Below are positions 50,393-59,250 of a DNA stretch of 64,000 nt, in pieces. Under the pieces are notes generated by a model that saw only the letters and a program-made list of their open reading frames with translations, ran no database searches and was not told the DNA's origin. The first letter of the stretch is position 1; each line of letters begins with the position of its first letter. Both the position numbers and the translations under genes were made by a program. This stretch comes from JAVXTH01 sp036641395 (lineage in GTDB: Bacteria; Bacillota_I; Bacilli_A; Erysipelotrichales; Erysipelotrichaceae), in contig JAVWEY010000002.1 in assembly GCA_036641395.1 (NCBI GenBank), positions 1 through 64,000 of the forward strand, read 5' to 3'.

Positions 50393-50907
50393 GTATAAGA
50401 AGCGATATTTCTTATAATATCACAAGAACGATGGAATACGATCCAGCCGCTCATTCAAGAATTGAAGTTTTATTATTATATCCACATATAAAAGCAATCT
50501 TGTTTCATCGTGTATCGCATTTTTTATGGAAGCATCATTTGTACTTCTTAGCTCGTTTTAATTCTAATATTGCTCGTTTTTGGACAGGCATTGAGATTCA
50601 TCCCGGTGCTTGTATTGCGCGTGGTCTTATTATTGATCATGGAATGGGAGTAGTTATTGGTGAAACCGCAATCGTTGGTGAAGATGTATTAATCTATCAT
50701 GGAGTTACATTAGGTGGTACAGGGAAACAACACTGTAAACGACACCCAACCCTTGGTAATCGAGTTATGATTGGCTCAGGTGCTAAGATTCTTGGTAATA
50801 TTACGCTTGGCGATGATGTGAAAATTGGTGCGAATGCAGTTGTGATGAAAGATATTCCAAGTGGCTGTACTGCAGTTGGAATACCAGCTCGAATTATTGA
50901 AAAATAA
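50389..50907 (+). CDS. cysE: Serine O-acetyltransferase
   Basis: 172-residue short CysE with a hexapeptide beta-helix: GIEIHPGACIARGLIIDHGMG, VLIYHGVTLGGTGK, RHPTLGNRVMIGSGAKILGN. Supplies O-acetylserine to CysK, with which it is translationally coupled and may form a complex. The N-terminal helical part is shorter than in E. coli, as usual in Firmicutes. Confidence 0.97.
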   Translation: MSIRSDISYNITRTMEYDPAAHSRIEVLLLYPHIKAILFHRVSHFLWKHHLYFLARFNSNIARFWTGIEIHPGACIARGLIIDHGMGVVIGETAIVGEDVLIYHGVTLGGTGKQHCKRHPTLGNRVMIGSGAKILGNITLGDDVKIGANAVVMKDIPSGCTAVGIPARIIEK

Positions 50908-50926
50908 GGGGAATATCCCTTTTTTC
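50906..50926 (+). terminator. cysE terminator
   Basis: AAGGG-N6-CCCTT and a T run, overlapping the stop codon. Confidence 0.75.
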
Positions 50927-50995
50927 ATTTTCATGATGTAAATTTCAAACTATTTTGTGTATAATAAGACTATTGTAAAGAAATGAGGAAAACTT

Positions 50996-52009
50996 ATGGG
51001 AGTAGAACATTTAATATTACCAAATCGTTATGAGAATAAATTAGATATTGTTTCAACTGAAATTGCTATTAAATATGTAAAGGATTTATTTGAAAAAAGA
51101 TTAGCCCATCATCTAAATCTAATGCGTGTATCTGCACCACTCTATGTTTTTGAAGATAGTGGATTAAATGACAATTTAAACGGTACAGAACGCCCAGTAA
51201 GTTTTGATATTAAAGAAATCGGTAAGAATGTACAGATTGTCCATTCACTTGCGAAATGGAAAAGAATGGCATTAAAACGATATCATTTTAATGTGAATAA
51301 AGGTATTTACACGGATATGAACGCAATTCGTCGTGATGAAGAATTAGATAATCTTCATTCAACTTATGTTGACCAATGGGATTGGGAAAAAATTATTGGA
51401 GAAGAATCACGTAATCTTACTTCATTAAAAATTTGTGTAGAGTTAATTATGAAAGCGTTAAAGGAAACTGAAAAAGAACTAACAATTGTGTTTGAAAACT
51501 TAGAACCTTTTATTCATGAAGAAGTGTTTTTTATCACATCACAAGAATTATTAGATCGATATCCTGATTTAACACCAAAAGAAAGAGAATATGCCATTAC
51601 AAAAGAAAAGAAAACGGTTTTTATTATGCAAATCGGTGATTTATTAAGTAATGGAGAAAAGCATGATGGCAGGGCTCCTGATTATGATGATTGGAAATTG
51701 AATGGAGACATATTGATATATTATCCAATTCTTGATTGTGCGGTTGAAATATCTTCGATGGGAATCCGGGTTGATGCGCAAACATTGATGGAACAACTTC
51801 AAAAGACAAATTGTTTGGATCGAATGAAACTTCCTTATCATCAACAGTTATTAAATAATGAATTACCACTTACGATGGGTGGAGGAATTGGTCAATCAAG
51901 AATTTGTTTAATACTTTTAAATAAAGCCCATATTGGTGAAGTACAAGTATCTTCATGGAGTGATGAAATGAATGATACGTGTAAACGTCATAATATTAAT
52001 TTATTATAA
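50996..52009 (+). CDS. asnA: Aspartate-ammonia ligase AsnA
   Basis: 337-residue class II aminoacyl-tRNA-synthetase-like enzyme that makes asparagine from aspartate, ammonia and ATP. Family blocks: RVSAPLYVFEDSGLNDNLNG, VHSLAKWKRMALKRY, NAIRRDEELDNLHS, DQWDWE and GGGIGQSRICLILLNK. Length matches E. coli AsnA. RBS ATGAGGA. Monocistronic with a downstream terminator. Confidence 0.98.
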   Translation: MGVEHLILPNRYENKLDIVSTEIAIKYVKDLFEKRLAHHLNLMRVSAPLYVFEDSGLNDNLNGTERPVSFDIKEIGKNVQIVHSLAKWKRMALKRYHFNVNKGIYTDMNAIRRDEELDNLHSTYVDQWDWEKIIGEESRNLTSLKICVELIMKALKETEKELTIVFENLEPFIHEEVFFITSQELLDRYPDLTPKEREYAITKEKKTVFIMQIGDLLSNGEKHDGRAPDYDDWKLNGDILIYYPILDCAVEISSMGIRVDAQTLMEQLQKTNCLDRMKLPYHQQLLNNELPLTMGGGIGQSRICLILLNKAHIGEVQVSSWSDEMNDTCKRHNINLL

Positions 52010-52047
52010 TATCCAGAATCTGATGAAATAATACAACTCATACATTA

Positions 52048-52081
52048 AAGCGACAACTCGTACAAGAATTGTTGCTTTTTC
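52048..52081 (+). terminator. asnA terminator
   Basis: AAGCGACAA (52048-52056) pairs with TTGTTGCTT (52069-52077), one G-U pair, followed by TTTT. Confidence 0.8.
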
Positions 52082-52166
52082 TATTTGAACATGATATGAA
52101 TTGGGTATGAATTATTAAATAGTTAATTTTAAATAATCCGATATTTTGGATCAAGGAGTTTATTTT

Positions 52167-52478
52167 ATGAATAGAAATCAAAAGTTAAAATTAAGTATTA
52201 TTTTAAGTTCTAATATTTACTCAAAAACGTTTAAATTTGAAAGAATTAAATATCAAATTCCTAAAGCAGTTTATAAAATATGTAAAATGTTTTTTATTTT
52301 GAATTTAATCCTATTACCGCTAACTGTTTTTATTTCTTCTTATTATGTAATGGAAGGAAATATTACTAGTATTTGGTTGTTTATTTTAATTTATGTGGCC
52401 TATGTAATTCTATATGTAATTCTTTACTATGTTATGTTGCCTCATGATTTAGAGAATCTAATCGATAATGAGAAATAG
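52167..52478 (+). CDS. Hypothetical small membrane protein, 103 residues
   Basis: Basic N-terminal third (NRNQKLKLSIILSS...KTFKFERIKYQIPKAVYK), then two long hydrophobic segments (residues ~43-65 and ~72-95) and an acidic end (DLENLIDNEK). No family recognised. The RBS CAAGGAG sits nine bases before ATG 52167; the TTG start at 52146 is less likely. Confidence 0.65.
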   Translation: MNRNQKLKLSIILSSNIYSKTFKFERIKYQIPKAVYKICKMFFILNLILLPLTVFISSYYVMEGNITSIWLFILIYVAYVILYVILYYVMLPHDLENLIDNEK

Positions 52479-52529
52479 TGATTTTCTATATTATCATGGA
52501 TTCCATCCTTTCTTATCAATATAAATTAT

Positions 52530-52557
52530 AAGCAATCGATTTATGGTTGCTTTTTTT
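52530..52557 (+). terminator. Terminator before arsR
   Basis: AAGCAA and TTGCTT with an 11-base loop and a T run. It shares bases with the arsR -35 box. Confidence 0.55.
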
Positions 52558-52599
52558 ATTAGATGTACTATAATTATCATATCGATAAATATCGATATG
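52547..52599 (+). promoter_or_regulatory. ars operon promoter and ArsR operator
   Basis: TTGCTT (52547-52552), 16-base spacer, TATAAT (52569-52574). Four bases later lies a 22-bp perfect inverted repeat, CATATCGATA-AA-TATCGATATG (52578-52599), just before the RBS. An ArsR dimer binding here would block transcription. Confidence 0.85.
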
Positions 52600-52611
52600 A
52601 GGTGATATAAG

Positions 52612-52920
52612 ATGAAAAGTGATCAAGAAAATGCAATGGTGTTTAAAGCGTTATGCGATGAAAATCGTTTACAAATATTAAGTTTGCTTCGAAGTGGAGA
52701 AAAATGTGCTTGTGTTTTATTAGAACATTTAAAGATTAGTCAATCGACTTTATCTCATCATATGCAGATTTTATGTGATTCAGGCATTGTAAAGATGCGT
52801 AAGCAAGGGAAATGGAGTCATTATTCAATTAGTGTTGAAGGAAGTTTAAATGCGCAAACATTGCTTTTAAACTTAACTAAAATTGATGAAGAAAGTAGTT
52901 GTTGTGATGGAAGAAATTAG
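52612..52920 (+). CDS. arsR: ArsR family metalloregulator
   Basis: 102-residue winged-helix repressor (FKALCDENRLQILSLLRSGE; ISQSTLSHHMQILCDSGIV). It carries KCACVLLEHL, the CxC arsenic-sensing motif at the start of a DNA-binding helix, as in ArsR proteins that respond to As(III). A Cys pair also ends the protein (SSCCDG). First gene of the operon; overlaps the permease start. Confidence 0.95.
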   Translation: MKSDQENAMVFKALCDENRLQILSLLRSGEKCACVLLEHLKISQSTLSHHMQILCDSGIVKMRKQGKWSHYSISVEGSLNAQTLLLNLTKIDEESSCCDGRN

Positions 52921-53911
52921 TTATTTAGTCCAGAATCAAATATTAGGAATGAAATGGTTAAATGATATCATCGGGTCTTTTCTAAGATTATTTGGAATTG
53001 ATCTTACTAACATGTTCGCAAAAAGTTTACAATTCTTTTTATTTGATACGATTAAAATATTTATTTTATTATCTTTTTTAATCTTCTTTGTTTCTTATCT
53101 TCAAAGTTATTTTTCACCGGAGCGATCAAAGAAAATTCTAACTCGATTTCATGGTTTTGGTGCAAATCTATTAGGTGCATTATTAGGAAGCGTAACGCCA
53201 TTTTGTTCCTGTTCATCGATTCCTCTTTTTATTGGTTTTAGTAGTGCAGGTTTACCAATTGGTGTAACTTTCTCATTCTTAATTTCTTCACCAATGGTAG
53301 ATTTAGGTTCTTTGGTGTTATTAATGAGTATATTTGGAAGTAAAATTGCCTTTACTTATGTTTTTTTAGGTTTATTAATTGCTGTTATTGGTGGTACAAT
53401 AATAGATAAATTAGGGATGGAAAATCAAGTTGAAGAGTTTGTGAAGTCGGCGGATACAATTGATTTAGAGAGTCCTAGTTTAACGCAACGTGATCGATTT
53501 CATTATGCTTTTGATCAAGTTCACGCAACGATAAAAAAAGTAGGACCTTATATTTTAATTGGTGTAGCGATTGGGGCTTTGATTCATAATCTAATTCCGT
53601 CTACATTGATTGAATCCATATTAGGAAGCAATAATCCTTTTTCGGTGATACTAGCAACCATTGTTGGAATTCCAATGTATGCTGATATTTTTGGAACGAT
53701 TCCAGTTGCGGAGAGTTTATTTGTAAAGGGAGCAGGACTAGGTACGGTGTTATCCTTCATGATGGCAGTTACGACATTATCACTACCTTCCATTATCATG
53801 TTGCGTAAAGCGATTAAACCTAAATTATTATTTTTATTTGTGGGAATAGTCAGCGTTGGTATTATATTAGTTGGTTATTTATTTAATGCATTTGCATTTT
53901 TACTTATATAG
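52907..53911 (+). CDS. ArsP-like permease
   Basis: About 334 residues, 8-10 membrane segments in two halves. The first half holds GSVTPFCSCSSIPLFIGFSSAG, the CSC motif of the ArsP (DUF318) permease family; the second half has VGIPMYADIFGTIPVAESL. Campylobacter ArsP exports trivalent organoarsenicals; here the neighbouring ArsC suggests inorganic arsenite may be handled as well. The start is uncertain: ATG 52907 overlaps arsR by 14 bases with a weak RBS; ATG 52949 is an alternative. Confidence 0.87.
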   Translation: MEEISYLVQNQILGMKWLNDIIGSFLRLFGIDLTNMFAKSLQFFLFDTIKIFILLSFLIFFVSYLQSYFSPERSKKILTRFHGFGANLLGALLGSVTPFCSCSSIPLFIGFSSAGLPIGVTFSFLISSPMVDLGSLVLLMSIFGSKIAFTYVFLGLLIAVIGGTIIDKLGMENQVEEFVKSADTIDLESPSLTQRDRFHYAFDQVHATIKKVGPYILIGVAIGALIHNLIPSTLIESILGSNNPFSVILATIVGIPMYADIFGTIPVAESLFVKGAGLGTVLSFMMAVTTLSLPSIIMLRKAIKPKLLFLFVGIVSVGIILVGYLFNAFAFLLI

Positions 53912-53926
53912 AGGAGAGAAAATAAA

Positions 53927-54217
53927 ATGAAATTATTTCGAAAGCAAAAAGAAACAACAGTTCAATCAAAAACATCAAGATTTAAAGTACTAGGATCTGG
54001 TTGTAATAAGTGCAATCAATTAGAAAAAGGACTACGTGAGGCAATGGATATGTTTGGTTTAGAAGATGAAATTGAACATGTAACCAGTTATGCCCAAATT
54101 GCCGCTTATGGAGTGATGAGTACACCGGCATTAGTGATTGATGGGAAAGTCGTTGCTTGTGGTAAAGTTTTAAGTACCAATGAAATAGTAGCAATTTTGA
54201 AAAAGGTATTAAAATAA
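53927..54217 (+). CDS. Thioredoxin-like redox protein
   Basis: 96-residue protein of the redox-active disulphide protein 2 / thioredoxin-like class. A charged N-terminus (LFRKQKETTVQ) is followed by FKVLGSGCNKCNQLEKGL with a CxxC active site, and GVMSTPALVIDGKVVACG with cis-Pro and an extra Cys. In ars-type operons such proteins commonly accompany ArsP-like permeases and may pass the metalloid or reduce ArsC. RBS GAGGAGAG. Confidence 0.9.
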   Translation: MKLFRKQKETTVQSKTSRFKVLGSGCNKCNQLEKGLREAMDMFGLEDEIEHVTSYAQIAAYGVMSTPALVIDGKVVACGKVLSTNEIVAILKKVLK

Positions 54218-54218
54218 T

Positions 54219-54617
54219 ATGATACCTAAAGTAGCTTTTGTCTGTGTTCATAATGCATGTCGCTCACAAATAGCAGAAGGATTGGCAAAACATTTTGGAA
54301 ATGGATGTTTTGATGCTTATTCAGCGGGTACTCAAGTTAAGGAACATATTAATTATGATGCAATTCGTTTAATGAAACAAATGTATGATATTGATATGGG
54401 AAATCAAAGATCAAAATTGTTAAGTGCAATTCCGGATTGTGATATCGTGATTTCAATGGGTTGTAATGTAGTGTGTCCTACTTTACCATGTATTGAGCGC
54501 TTGGATTGGGGTATTGAAGATCCAACTGGGCTTAACGATGAGCAATTTATTGATACGATACGTATCATTGAAAAGAAAGTTAAAGAATTGATTGAAACAA
54601 TTAAAAATAGCGGATGA
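54219..54617 (+). CDS. arsC: Arsenate reductase, LMW-phosphatase type
   Basis: 132-residue thioredoxin-coupled ArsC. The P-loop FVCVHNACRSQIAEGL has the nucleophilic Cys (CX5R). The relay Cys are in SMGCNVVCPTLPC and the general acid region is WGIEDPTG. It reduces As(V) to As(III). The gene starts one base after the thioredoxin-like gene, its probable electron donor, or downstream thioredoxin serves. Confidence 0.93.
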   Translation: MIPKVAFVCVHNACRSQIAEGLAKHFGNGCFDAYSAGTQVKEHINYDAIRLMKQMYDIDMGNQRSKLLSAIPDCDIVISMGCNVVCPTLPCIERLDWGIEDPTGLNDEQFIDTIRIIEKKVKELIETIKNSG

Positions 54618-54646
54618 GCCTTGATTCGGTTCATCCGCTATTTTTT
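54605..54646 (+). terminator. Bidirectional terminator
   Basis: AAATAGCGGATGAGCC (54605-54620) pairs with GGTTCATCCGCTATTT (54628-54643), 16 pairs with one G-U, then a T run. Shared by arsC and the convergent rqcH. Confidence 0.9.
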
Positions 54647-56299
54647 CTTGACTAAATAATCTTCTCTTAAACTTTCAATGCTGTCTTTTTGTGGATCAAT
54701 GTAAATTGTTTTATGTTGACCCATTTGAACTAAGCCACTCTTTGATCCAGGTATTTTCTTTAAATATTTTACTTCACAATAATCAATTGGAATGCTACTT
54801 GATTCACGTCCCTGTGAATACCAAGCGGCAAGCATGCTGCTGGCACGGATTAATTTTTCATTTATTTGCTCGCTGCGTAGAATAACATGGGAACCATGAT
54901 AATCTTGGGTATGAAACCACATGTCTTCTTTATGGGCAAAATGGAAGGTTAAATATTCATTTTGAATATTATTTTTTCCTACATAAATACTAGCGTCCTC
55001 GATTTGATAGGTATCATAATTGGGAACATCAGATTTTTTCTTTTTTCTGATTTTACTTTGTGCTGCTTTTAGATAACCATTCTTCGCAAGTTCACTACGG
55101 ATTTCATTCGCATCGCCAATTGTAGCTTGTTCGAGTTGATTGGCTAACATTTCAAAATATTCTAGTTCAAGTTTGGTTTGCTCGATTTGTTGGGTAACGA
55201 TACTTTGAGCTCTTTTCGCTTTATGATATTTTTGATAATATTTATTCGCATTGCCTTTACCATCAAGTTTTGGATTTAAATTAATTGAAATCATTTCATT
55301 TGTTTCAAAGGAAGGTAACTCGATTGAAGTAGTTTGACGATTTATTTGCTTCATATAGGCAAATAATAAATCACCATATTCTCGATACTTATCACAATCA
55401 TAGGATTGTGATAAAGTTTCTTCTAATTTTGGTAGTTTACTTTTGTTTTTATGAATATGATGATGAACAAAACGAAATAAATCACCACTTTGTTGTTTGA
55501 TTCTAACTTTTTCTTCTTGTTCAACGTATAAATAATCAATACCTTTCATTAACTCATAAGCACGATTTGTAACTTCTAAATGAGTTAAAGGTATCACATG
55601 GGAATAAGTAACTTGATTCTTTTCACTGATATAAAGCATTTGTGAATCACTTACAAGTTTCATTACATCTTTAAATGTTTCGCCATGAAGCATTCGATAT
55701 TCCATTTCAACCGCAAATAAAGGTGAAAATCCATGGAACTGTTTTCCTAATGGAATGTTTTCGTCAATTGTTTGTTCCTTAAATGGATCTTTTTTTCCAC
55801 TATGGGCTAAAGGCAATACAAAAGTAGCTTGAGGCAGGATTAAACGTCGGCTATTTTCATAAGGCGGAATCCGTTTCATCGCATCAATTATTTTATTATC
55901 TTCATTTACTAGAATTAAATTTGCATATTTTCCCATTAATTCAATGTACATAATTAAGGTATGGATATCACCAATTTCATTACGGACTTGAATCTCCATT
56001 TTTAAGATTCGGTCTAGTCCTATTTGTTCGCAATTTAAAATAATCCCACCATCTAAATGTTTTCTTAAAACCATTGAAAAGTTAGTAGGTGTTTCTAAAG
56101 ATGTATAAATAGGCTTAGTGAGATTGATTCGATTATATACGCTATGAGCTGAAACAAGTAAATAATGATTTTGATTGAGTGAGCGCAAAGTGAATAATAA
56201 TTCGGTATCCGATAAAGCTTGAATTTTATTTATTTTAGCTGGTAAAATTAGCCTGATTTTTTGATTCAGTTGTCGTAACATTAAACCATCAAGTGCCAT
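54638..56299 (-). CDS. rqcH: Ribosome quality control protein RqcH (NFACT)
   Basis: 553 residues, the usual RqcH/FbpA length. NFACT-N domain from the start (LRQLNQKIRLILPAKINKI), HhH region, coiled coil (residues ~355-415, HKAKRAQSIVTQQIEQTKLELEYFEM) and C-terminal NFACT-R (IYVGKNNIQNEYLTF, DMWFHTQDYHGSHVIL; the Asp-Arg pair is not fully clear here, as DMWFH follows KE). It recruits tRNAAla to stalled 50S subunits to add poly-Ala tails. RBS AAAAGGAG. Divergent from gmk. Confidence 0.95.
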   Translation of the reverse strand: MALDGLMLRQLNQKIRLILPAKINKIQALSDTELLFTLRSLNQNHYLLVSAHSVYNRINLTKPIYTSLETPTNFSMVLRKHLDGGIILNCEQIGLDRILKMEIQVRNEIGDIHTLIMYIELMGKYANLILVNEDNKIIDAMKRIPPYENSRRLILPQATFVLPLAHSGKKDPFKEQTIDENIPLGKQFHGFSPLFAVEMEYRMLHGETFKDVMKLVSDSQMLYISEKNQVTYSHVIPLTHLEVTNRAYELMKGIDYLYVEQEEKVRIKQQSGDLFRFVHHHIHKNKSKLPKLEETLSQSYDCDKYREYGDLLFAYMKQINRQTTSIELPSFETNEMISINLNPKLDGKGNANKYYQKYHKAKRAQSIVTQQIEQTKLELEYFEMLANQLEQATIGDANEIRSELAKNGYLKAAQSKIRKKKKSDVPNYDTYQIEDASIYVGKNNIQNEYLTFHFAHKEDMWFHTQDYHGSHVILRSEQINEKLIRASSMLAAWYSQGRESSSIPIDYCEVKYLKKIPGSKSGLVQMGQHKTIYIDPQKDSIESLREDYLVKKK

Positions 56300-56380
56300 G
56301 AATATCGCTCCTTTTTATGAGTTGTGAATTTATTATAACACGAGTCATGTACCGACATGTGAAAAAAGGGTAAAACTTGT

Positions 56381-56409
56381 TTGACAACTAGTGCTACCCC
56401 TAGTAGAAT
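56381..56409 (+). promoter_or_regulatory. gmk operon promoter with embedded inverted repeat
   Basis: TTGACA (56381-56386), 17-base spacer, TAGAAT (56404-56409). The spacer holds an inverted repeat ACTAG-N8-CTAGT (56387-56404), which could be an operator. Confidence 0.8.
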
Positions 56410-56433
56410 TGATTGTATAAACTGGGAGGTGTT

Positions 56434-57006
56434 ATGAATATGAAAAAGGGGTTATTAATCATTATTAGTGGACCAAGCGGTGTTGGTAAAGGAACGATTC
56501 GTTCTTATTTTATGCAAGATGAAGAGTTAAACTTAGTATATTCCACCTCTATGACAACAAGGTTACCACGTAATGGAGAAGTTGATGGTATTGATTATTT
56601 CTTTACTACAAAAGAAAAATTTGAAACAGCCATAGCCAATGGAGAATTATTAGAATGGGCAGAATTTGTTGGTAATTATTATGGTACACCAATCAGTGAG
56701 GTAGAAAAACTTCGCAATGAAGGTAAAAATGTGTTATTAGAAATTGAAGTTCAAGGGGCAACTCAAGTACGAGAAAAATGTCCGGATGCTTTATCAATCT
56801 TTATTATTCCACCCAGTATGGAAGAGTTAGAGAATCGCATTCGTGGAAGACGCTCAGAACCAGAAGAAATAGTTCAACAACGACTTGCGAAAGCAGTACG
56901 GGAAATGACTATGGTAAAAGATTATAAATATGTTGTATGTAACGATGATCCTAAACTTGCTGCAGATATGATATCGTTAATTATAAAACGCCAACAAAGT
57001 GAGTAA
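56434..57006 (+). CDS. gmk: Guanylate kinase
   Basis: 190-residue enzyme converting GMP to GDP. P-loop IISGPSGVGKGTIR, GMP site MTTRLPRNGEVDGIDYFFTT, and RGRRSEPEEIVQQRLAKA. ATG 56434 follows GGGAGGTG at 4-5 bases; ATG 56440 is possible. In most Firmicutes rpoZ and coaBC follow; here priA does. Confidence 0.97.
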   Translation: MNMKKGLLIIISGPSGVGKGTIRSYFMQDEELNLVYSTSMTTRLPRNGEVDGIDYFFTTKEKFETAIANGELLEWAEFVGNYYGTPISEVEKLRNEGKNVLLEIEVQGATQVREKCPDALSIFIIPPSMEELENRIRGRRSEPEEIVQQRLAKAVREMTMVKDYKYVVCNDDPKLAADMISLIIKRQQSE

Positions 57007-57008
57007 TT

Positions 57009-57034
57009 AAATCGTCAATTGACGATTTTTTTAT
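57009..57034 (+). terminator. Terminator between gmk and priA
   Basis: AAATCGTC-AATT-GACGATTT followed by TTTT. It suggests that gmk is transcribed partly apart from priA. Confidence 0.8.
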
Positions 57035-57076
57035 GCTAAATTGTGGTAAAATAAACAAAAGAGAGTAGGTAAGATA

Positions 57077-59242
57077 ATGCAAATCGTTCATGTTTATATT
57101 GAATATTCTTCTTTAAGCCTTAATCGCACGTTTACCTACTTAAGTGGTTTGTTTCATGTTAAGAAAGGAATTCGAGTTGAAGTTCCTTTTGGGAATAAAA
57201 GTTTAATTGGTTTTGTGGATAAAGTAGAAGAAGTGGATCAATCTTATTTAGATAATAGTAAGTACAAACTTAAGACAATCATTGGCTTATTAGATCAAGA
57301 ACCGCTCATCAATGATGAACTTTTTGAGTTAGCTTCTTATATGTCTTATAACTATATCGCATCAATGATTTCTTGTTTTCAAGTAATGTTACCGGCAAAG
57401 TTAAAACCTAAATCAAATCATCATTCGATTAAAATGGAAGATTGGGTTGTTTATGAGAAAGAAGATCAAACATTAACAAGTAAACAAGCAATCGCACTTG
57501 CTGCTTTGAAAAATGGCGAGGGTATGAAAAAAAGTGATTGGGTTAAAGAATATAAGAGTGTAACAAAGAAATTAATTGATTTACAACTTGTTAAGGTTTA
57601 CCAAAAAGAAGCAAAGGCTAATTTAAATAATGAAAAGATGGAAGATGAAACTTTTGTTTTAAAGCAAGCGCAAAAAGATGCGATTGAAAAGATTATGGAA
57701 AAGCCAGGTTTTCAAGTTTCACTGCTTCATGGGGTTACTGGTTCTGGTAAGAGTGAAGTTTATTTACAACTTGCACAACAAATATTAAAGGAAGGAAAGC
57801 AGGTATTAATATTAGTTCCTGAAATATCTTTAACACCACAAATGGTGAAGCGAGTTAATATGCGATTTGCATCCAACGTAGCTATTTATCATTCTGCGCT
57901 AAATCCTCAAGAAAAATATGAACAGTTTAAATTAGTTAAGAATAATCAAGTTAAAATTGTTGTTGGTACAAGAAGTGCTATTTTTATGCCTTTTGAACAT
58001 CTAGGCTTAATTGTTTTGGATGAAGAACATGATACAAGTTATAAACAAGATAGTTCTCCACGCTATCATTGTCGAGATATCGCTCTGTGGAGAGGTAAAT
58101 ACCATAACTGTAAAGTAATCTTAGGAAGTGCAACTCCTTCCTTAGAGTCTTACGCAAGAGCTTATAAGGGCAATTATCAACTGGTTGAGATGAATGCAAG
58201 AATCAATGCGAGTTTCCCTGATGTGAAAATGATTGAAATGCGAAAAGCAGTTAAAAATGGTGAGAATTATATTCTGTCGCAAGCTTTAGAAGATGCGATA
58301 GCAATGCGTTTAAATAGGCATGAACAAGTAATCTTATTATTGAATCGTCGTGGGTATACACCAATTCTACGCTGTATTGCATGTGGTCACGTAGAAATGT
58401 GTCCGCATTGTGAGCAAGCGATGGCATATCATAAAGAAGATCACGTATTGAAGTGTCATACTTGTGGTTATCAAAAACCACTCCCTTATGAATGTCCAGA
58501 ATGTAAAGAAAATAAATGGCGTTATATTGGGGTAGGAACACAGCGCTTGGCAGAAATTGTTCAAGAAAAATTTCCTTTTGCTAAAATTATTCGGATGGAC
58601 CGTGATACGACAACGAAAAAAAATGCTCATGAGAAATTATTAACTTCCTTTGGTAAAGAAGGGGATATATTATTAGGTACACAAATGATTGCAAAGGGTC
58701 TTGACTTTGAACGAGTTAGTTTAGTGGGAATTGTAAATGGGGATGCTCTTCTTAATCGCAGTGACTATCGTTGTTGTGAGTTGACCTTTGATATGCTTGC
58801 ACAGGCAAGTGGACGCAGTGGCCGAGGCGATATTGTTGGGGAAGTATTATTACAATGCTATGATACCTCGCATTATGCTTTACAGTGCGCTGCCCATCAT
58901 GACTATCGACAGTTCTTTGAAGTGGAAATGAAATATCGCCATTTGGCAAAATATCCACCTTATACTTATTTAAGTTCTATTTTATGTCTTCATAAAGATA
59001 AAGAGGTTGCAAATCATGATGCAATCATGATTTCATCGATGCTGAAAGATTTTCCTGATTTAAAATGTTTAGGACCAAGTGAATTACTTAAAATTAAAGA
59101 TGAATATCGATATCGAATCATTTTAAAAGATAAAAATCATGATACATTGCTTCGCTATATGCATAAAGTATTAGCGTATCATAAAGAAGTAAAAGCTCGT
59201 TGTCGTTTGGAATTAGATATGGATCCAATGATGTTAGAATAG
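57077..59242 (+). CDS. priA: Primosomal helicase PriA
   Basis: 721-residue restart helicase. N-terminal 3'-DNA-binding domain (residues ~1-100), Walker A LLHGVTGSGKSEVYL, Walker B VLDEEHDTSYKQ, eight zinc-binding Cys (CIACGHVEMCPHCEQ, CHTCGYQ, ECPECKENK), helicase motif GTQMIAKGLDFERVSLVGI. It reloads the replisome at stalled forks. RBS is weak (GAGAGTAGG), start at ATG 57077. Confidence 0.97.
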   Translation: MQIVHVYIEYSSLSLNRTFTYLSGLFHVKKGIRVEVPFGNKSLIGFVDKVEEVDQSYLDNSKYKLKTIIGLLDQEPLINDELFELASYMSYNYIASMISCFQVMLPAKLKPKSNHHSIKMEDWVVYEKEDQTLTSKQAIALAALKNGEGMKKSDWVKEYKSVTKKLIDLQLVKVYQKEAKANLNNEKMEDETFVLKQAQKDAIEKIMEKPGFQVSLLHGVTGSGKSEVYLQLAQQILKEGKQVLILVPEISLTPQMVKRVNMRFASNVAIYHSALNPQEKYEQFKLVKNNQVKIVVGTRSAIFMPFEHLGLIVLDEEHDTSYKQDSSPRYHCRDIALWRGKYHNCKVILGSATPSLESYARAYKGNYQLVEMNARINASFPDVKMIEMRKAVKNGENYILSQALEDAIAMRLNRHEQVILLLNRRGYTPILRCIACGHVEMCPHCEQAMAYHKEDHVLKCHTCGYQKPLPYECPECKENKWRYIGVGTQRLAEIVQEKFPFAKIIRMDRDTTTKKNAHEKLLTSFGKEGDILLGTQMIAKGLDFERVSLVGIVNGDALLNRSDYRCCELTFDMLAQASGRSGRGDIVGEVLLQCYDTSHYALQCAAHHDYRQFFEVEMKYRHLAKYPPYTYLSSILCLHKDKEVANHDAIMISSMLKDFPDLKCLGPSELLKIKDEYRYRIILKDKNHDTLLRYMHKVLAYHKEVKARCRLELDMDPMMLE

Positions 59243-59250
59243 GAGTACTT

